Below, piece after piece: positions 62,429-64,000 of a stretch of 64,000 nucleotides of DNA. Within the stretch, counting starts at the first letter, position 1, and each line of letters opens with the position of its first letter. The notes beneath the pieces are model-generated. The model was not told where the DNA came from. It did not search any database and saw only the letters and a list, made by a program, of their open reading frames with translations. Source of the DNA: Thermacetogenium sp. UBA5472 (GTDB lineage Bacteria > Bacillota > DSM-12270 > Thermacetogeniales > Thermacetogeniaceae); assembly GCA_002426495.1 (NCBI GenBank), contig DIQC01000089.1:35479-99478 (forward strand), given 5' to 3'. The translations under genes and the position numbers were made by a program.

Positions 62429-63292
62429 CTATTCCCATGCCAGTTTTTCAACTGCTTTTTGCAAATCCACCTGGGTCGGCCTTGTGTATCTGGCTGTAGT
62501 GTTTAAACTCTCATGGCCCGCCAATACTGCAACACGGTCTATGCTTACTCCTGCATCAATCAATGATTTGCAAAATGTATGCCGTAAAATATGGGGGGTA
62601 ACTCCATCTAGATGAGCGTGATAACTATACTTTTTTACGAGCCTTTCAACTGACCTGGGGGATATCCCTCTCCCCTTCTGGCTTAAAAACAATGGTCCTG
62701 GTTCATGACCTCTAACACGAAACCATTTCACCAGGGCATTCCGTACTGTCACATTTAAGGGAACTTTCCTTTGTTTATTGCCTTTCCCAGTTGCGGTAAC
62801 TGAGCCGCTTCTTTCCTTCATAATAATGTCGTCCATCGTTAATCGGCACATTTCAGATACCCTTAAACCTGTATGAAGTAAAAACGTTATAATTGCAATG
62901 TCTCTTAACTTTTCTCCCTGGTGAACGGCCCTCATTAAGGCTAACTGCTCACGCCTGAACAATGATTTTGGAGCAGTTTCTACTTCTTTTACATATTTAA
63001 CATTGCTTGCGGGATTATTCTCTATCAGCCCTTTATCAACTGCCCAATCAAAGAAAGTTGATAATGTAGCCAAGGCGCGGTTAATGGTGGCTGGTTTCTG
63101 ACCCTGTTTTTGAAGGTACCTTTTAAACTCCGCGACATCCAGAGGGCCAATGCTTTCTAATGACGTCTCTGGAGACCAACGTATAAACTTCTTCAGATCA
63201 CTGCGGTATGATCGCACAGTAGTTTCAGCACTGTCTATATTCTTAAGATGTGCTAAAAAATCTTCAATAATTTTCTCTATCACAGAACGCAC
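62429..63292 (-). CDS. Tyrosine recombinase (XerC/D-like phage-type integrase)
   Basis: A 287-residue integrase. An N-terminal SAM-like domain (residues 1-90) precedes the catalytic domain with TGLRVSEMCRLT (Arg), the beta-strand Lys in TGKGNKQRKVPL, HILRHTFCKSL (His, Arg), LAGHESLNTTARYTR (His and the nucleophile Tyr). All catalytic residues are in place. It overlaps the upstream HTH gene by 29 nt. Two recombinase types in one element suggest a composite or a resolution function. Confidence 0.92.
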   Translation of the reverse strand: MRSVIEKIIEDFLAHLKNIDSAETTVRSYRSDLKKFIRWSPETSLESIGPLDVAEFKRYLQKQGQKPATINRALATLSTFFDWAVDKGLIENNPASNVKYVKEVETAPKSLFRREQLALMRAVHQGEKLRDIAIITFLLHTGLRVSEMCRLTMDDIIMKERSGSVTATGKGNKQRKVPLNVTVRNALVKWFRVRGHEPGPLFLSQKGRGISPRSVERLVKKYSYHAHLDGVTPHILRHTFCKSLIDAGVSIDRVAVLAGHESLNTTARYTRPTQVDLQKAVEKLAWE

Positions 63293-63470
63293 CCCTTAGT
63301 TTTTTTCTTGCTCTTTGCAGAGCGTTATCAACTGACTTTTCTCTCTTACTTAATGCTTCTGCTATATCTTTATATTTAAGACCGTCAATGTAGAGTATCA
63401 GTACCCGTTTTTCATATTCGGATAGAACCTTTTGTGCTAGTTCCTCAACTGCTGCCAACACTAATACCAC
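63264..63470 (-). CDS. Sigma-70 region 4-like HTH protein
   Basis: A 68-residue protein that consists of a sigma region 4/LuxR-type HTH: LSEYEKRVLILYIDGLKYKD, IAEALSKREKSVDNALQRAR, KKLRGAF. Too short to be a sigma factor; such proteins may be regulators of the element. It overlaps the tyrosine recombinase gene and is preceded by a terminator, so it probably opens an operon. Confidence 0.7.
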   Translation of the reverse strand: MVLVLAAVEELAQKVLSEYEKRVLILYIDGLKYKDIAEALSKREKSVDNALQRARKKLRGAFCDRENY

Positions 63471-63481
63471 CCCGAGAAAAC

Positions 63482-63508
63482 AAAAAAAGCGCAGGTTATA
63501 ATCTGCGC
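63482..63508 (-). terminator. Terminator upstream of the HTH gene
   Basis: Stem GCGCAG / CTGCGC with an 8-nt loop and a run of seven T on minus. Its sequence is nearly that of the 62384 terminator (shared AAAAAAAGCGCAGGTTA), so one looks copied from the other. Confidence 0.75.
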
Positions 63509-63512
63509 CGAT

Positions 63513-63610
63513 CTTATGCGTCGTTTTTTTATTAGCTTAAGGCATTAAAAAGAACATATTATTTCCCCTTTTCAAGCTATAAACGTCGCATAAGACTATT
63601 TATGCGACTT
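63513..63610. repeat. Three TTATGCGACG-type motifs
   Basis: CTTATGCGTCGTTT (63513-63526), its near-perfect inverse AAACGTCGCATAAG (63581-63594) and TTATGCGACTT (63600-63610). The spacing suggests regulator-binding sites ahead of the HTH gene, or recombinase sites. Confidence 0.5.
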
Positions 63611-63615
63611 ATCAT

Positions 63616-63765
63616 TTAGTAACCAAACTTATATAATACACACCAGATACACTCAATAACTGCCATTATTGCAATTACAGTTATTGCTATGATCGACACG
63701 ATAAGCCCTTGTTCGGTTGTGCCTTGCCCTCTTTCATCAACCAATAAATTTCTAATTGCTTTCAT
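63616..63765 (-). CDS. Flp/Fap-type pilin-like small protein
   Basis: 49 residues from ATG 63765 to TAA 63616. MKAIRNLLVDERGQGTTEQG is followed by a hydrophobic helix (LIVSIIAITVIAIMAVI), the layout of Flp pilins where a Gly-(x)-Glu processing motif precedes the helix (here GTTEQGL). It overlaps the upstream gene by ATGA, so the two are coupled. No Tad secretion genes are seen, but the element continues beyond the window. Confidence 0.6.
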   Translation of the reverse strand: MKAIRNLLVDERGQGTTEQGLIVSIIAITVIAIMAVIECIWCVLYKFGY

Positions 63766-64000
63766 AAGAGCACATCCCCGTTTCCTAAATATCTAATTTC
63801 AATGGCCTGTATTGCTACCTTACAATTATCGGCATCCAAGCTATGAAACACATTGCCGAGATCTGCCTTCCATGAGGACGAACTGAAAAGTGCCGCTGAT
63901 AGTCTTAATAATGCCTTCTCTCCGGAACTCCAAACGCTTGACTTTTTGAACAATGCAGGATATTTAATCTCGCCTGGCTTGTATTTGTCAATCGAAAAAT
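63762..64000 (-). CDS. Partial gene of unknown function (3' end only)
   Basis: The frame is open from the window edge (64000) to TGA at 63762. The visible C-terminus includes KYKPGEIKYPALFKKSSVWS, GEKALLRLSAALFSSSSW and CKVAIQAIEIRYLGNGD. I do not recognise it. The stop overlaps the pilin-like start by 4 nt. Confidence 0.6.
   Translation of the reverse strand, partial: FSIDKYKPGEIKYPALFKKSSVWSSGEKALLRLSAALFSSSSWKADLGNVFHSLDADNCKVAIQAIEIRYLGNGDVLL

Larger units (their letters stand above)
60522..64000. mobile_element. Integrated element interrupting cotJC (left end; continues past the window)
   Basis: From the cotJC break to the window end all genes are on minus and of accessory type: large serine recombinase, a 54-residue protein, tyrosine recombinase, sigma region 4-like HTH protein, a Flp-type pilin-like protein and a partial gene. 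The left attachment site must lie near 60505-60525 (GGCGGGCCAAAC). The right end, its size and any further cargo are outside the window. Confidence 0.8.

Overview
ORGANISM. The window looks like the chromosome of a low-to-mid GC, anaerobic, endospore-forming member of the Clostridia; a Peptococcaceae- or Syntrophomonas-like lineage would fit, but nothing here fixes the genus. The grounds are the whiA-yvcK-rapZ cluster, long-form HPF, MurT/GatD, the ftsEX-M23-ctpA-PDZ cluster, a cotJ spore-coat operon, an oxygen-sensitive 2-hydroxyacyl-CoA-dehydratase-type protein with its ATPase activator, a radical-SAM aminomutase, a c-di-AMP riboswitch and frequent GTG/TTG starts.

LAYOUT. Positions 1-14,443 (nearly all minus strand): whiA-yvcK-rapZ, ROK glucokinase, pgi, a Cof-type phosphatase, a DedA protein and uvrB-uvrA-uvrC. 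14.6-31.9 kb: a YetF/DUF421-DUF4363 pair on plus, then on minus a degenerate P-loop protein, a MinJ-like PDZ protein, ctpA, an M23 peptidase and ftsX-ftsE, a split transketolase, YitT, prfB with its programmed frameshift, an HD/GGDEF-like protein, secA, hpf and a cold-shock gene. A small-RNA candidate lies on plus at 19.6 kb. 32-40.8 kb: a DnaA-box cluster, a Na/Pi symporter, a MEDS-PAS hybrid histidine kinase, a NifX-like/DUF134 pair, a nitrilase, small proteins and tRNA-Thr(CGU). 40.8-47.4 kb: a complete mrpABCDEFG Na+/H+ antiporter operon divergent from a KdpD-like Usp protein. 47.5-53.6 kb: an EamA transporter, a polar amino-acid ABC transporter, two acidic-tailed small proteins and a c-di-AMP riboswitch with terminator ahead of an aminomutase whose substrate-pocket residues match glutamate 2,3-aminomutase. 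53.7-59.7 kb: murT-gatD (GatD lacks its catalytic Cys), an activator/double-cubane-type pair and a fosmidomycin-resistance-type MFS gene. 59.9-64 kb: cotJA, cotJB and the first 33 codons of cotJC, interrupted by an element that begins with a large serine recombinase and runs past the window end.

HOW IT FITS TOGETHER. Two observations stand out. First, c-di-AMP appears to control beta-glutamate (osmolyte) synthesis, close to a large Na+/H+ antiporter operon and an amino-acid importer, so this part of the chromosome has an ion/osmotic-homeostasis theme. Second, the element splitting cotJC has the architecture of the sporulation 'skin'-type intervening elements, so cotJC may be rebuilt in the mother cell by excision. 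Three families of short dispersed repeats are scattered between genes; they often abut or contain stop codons and in two genes supply the C-terminal codons. All coordinates, motifs and spacings were read by eye; no database search or folding program was run.
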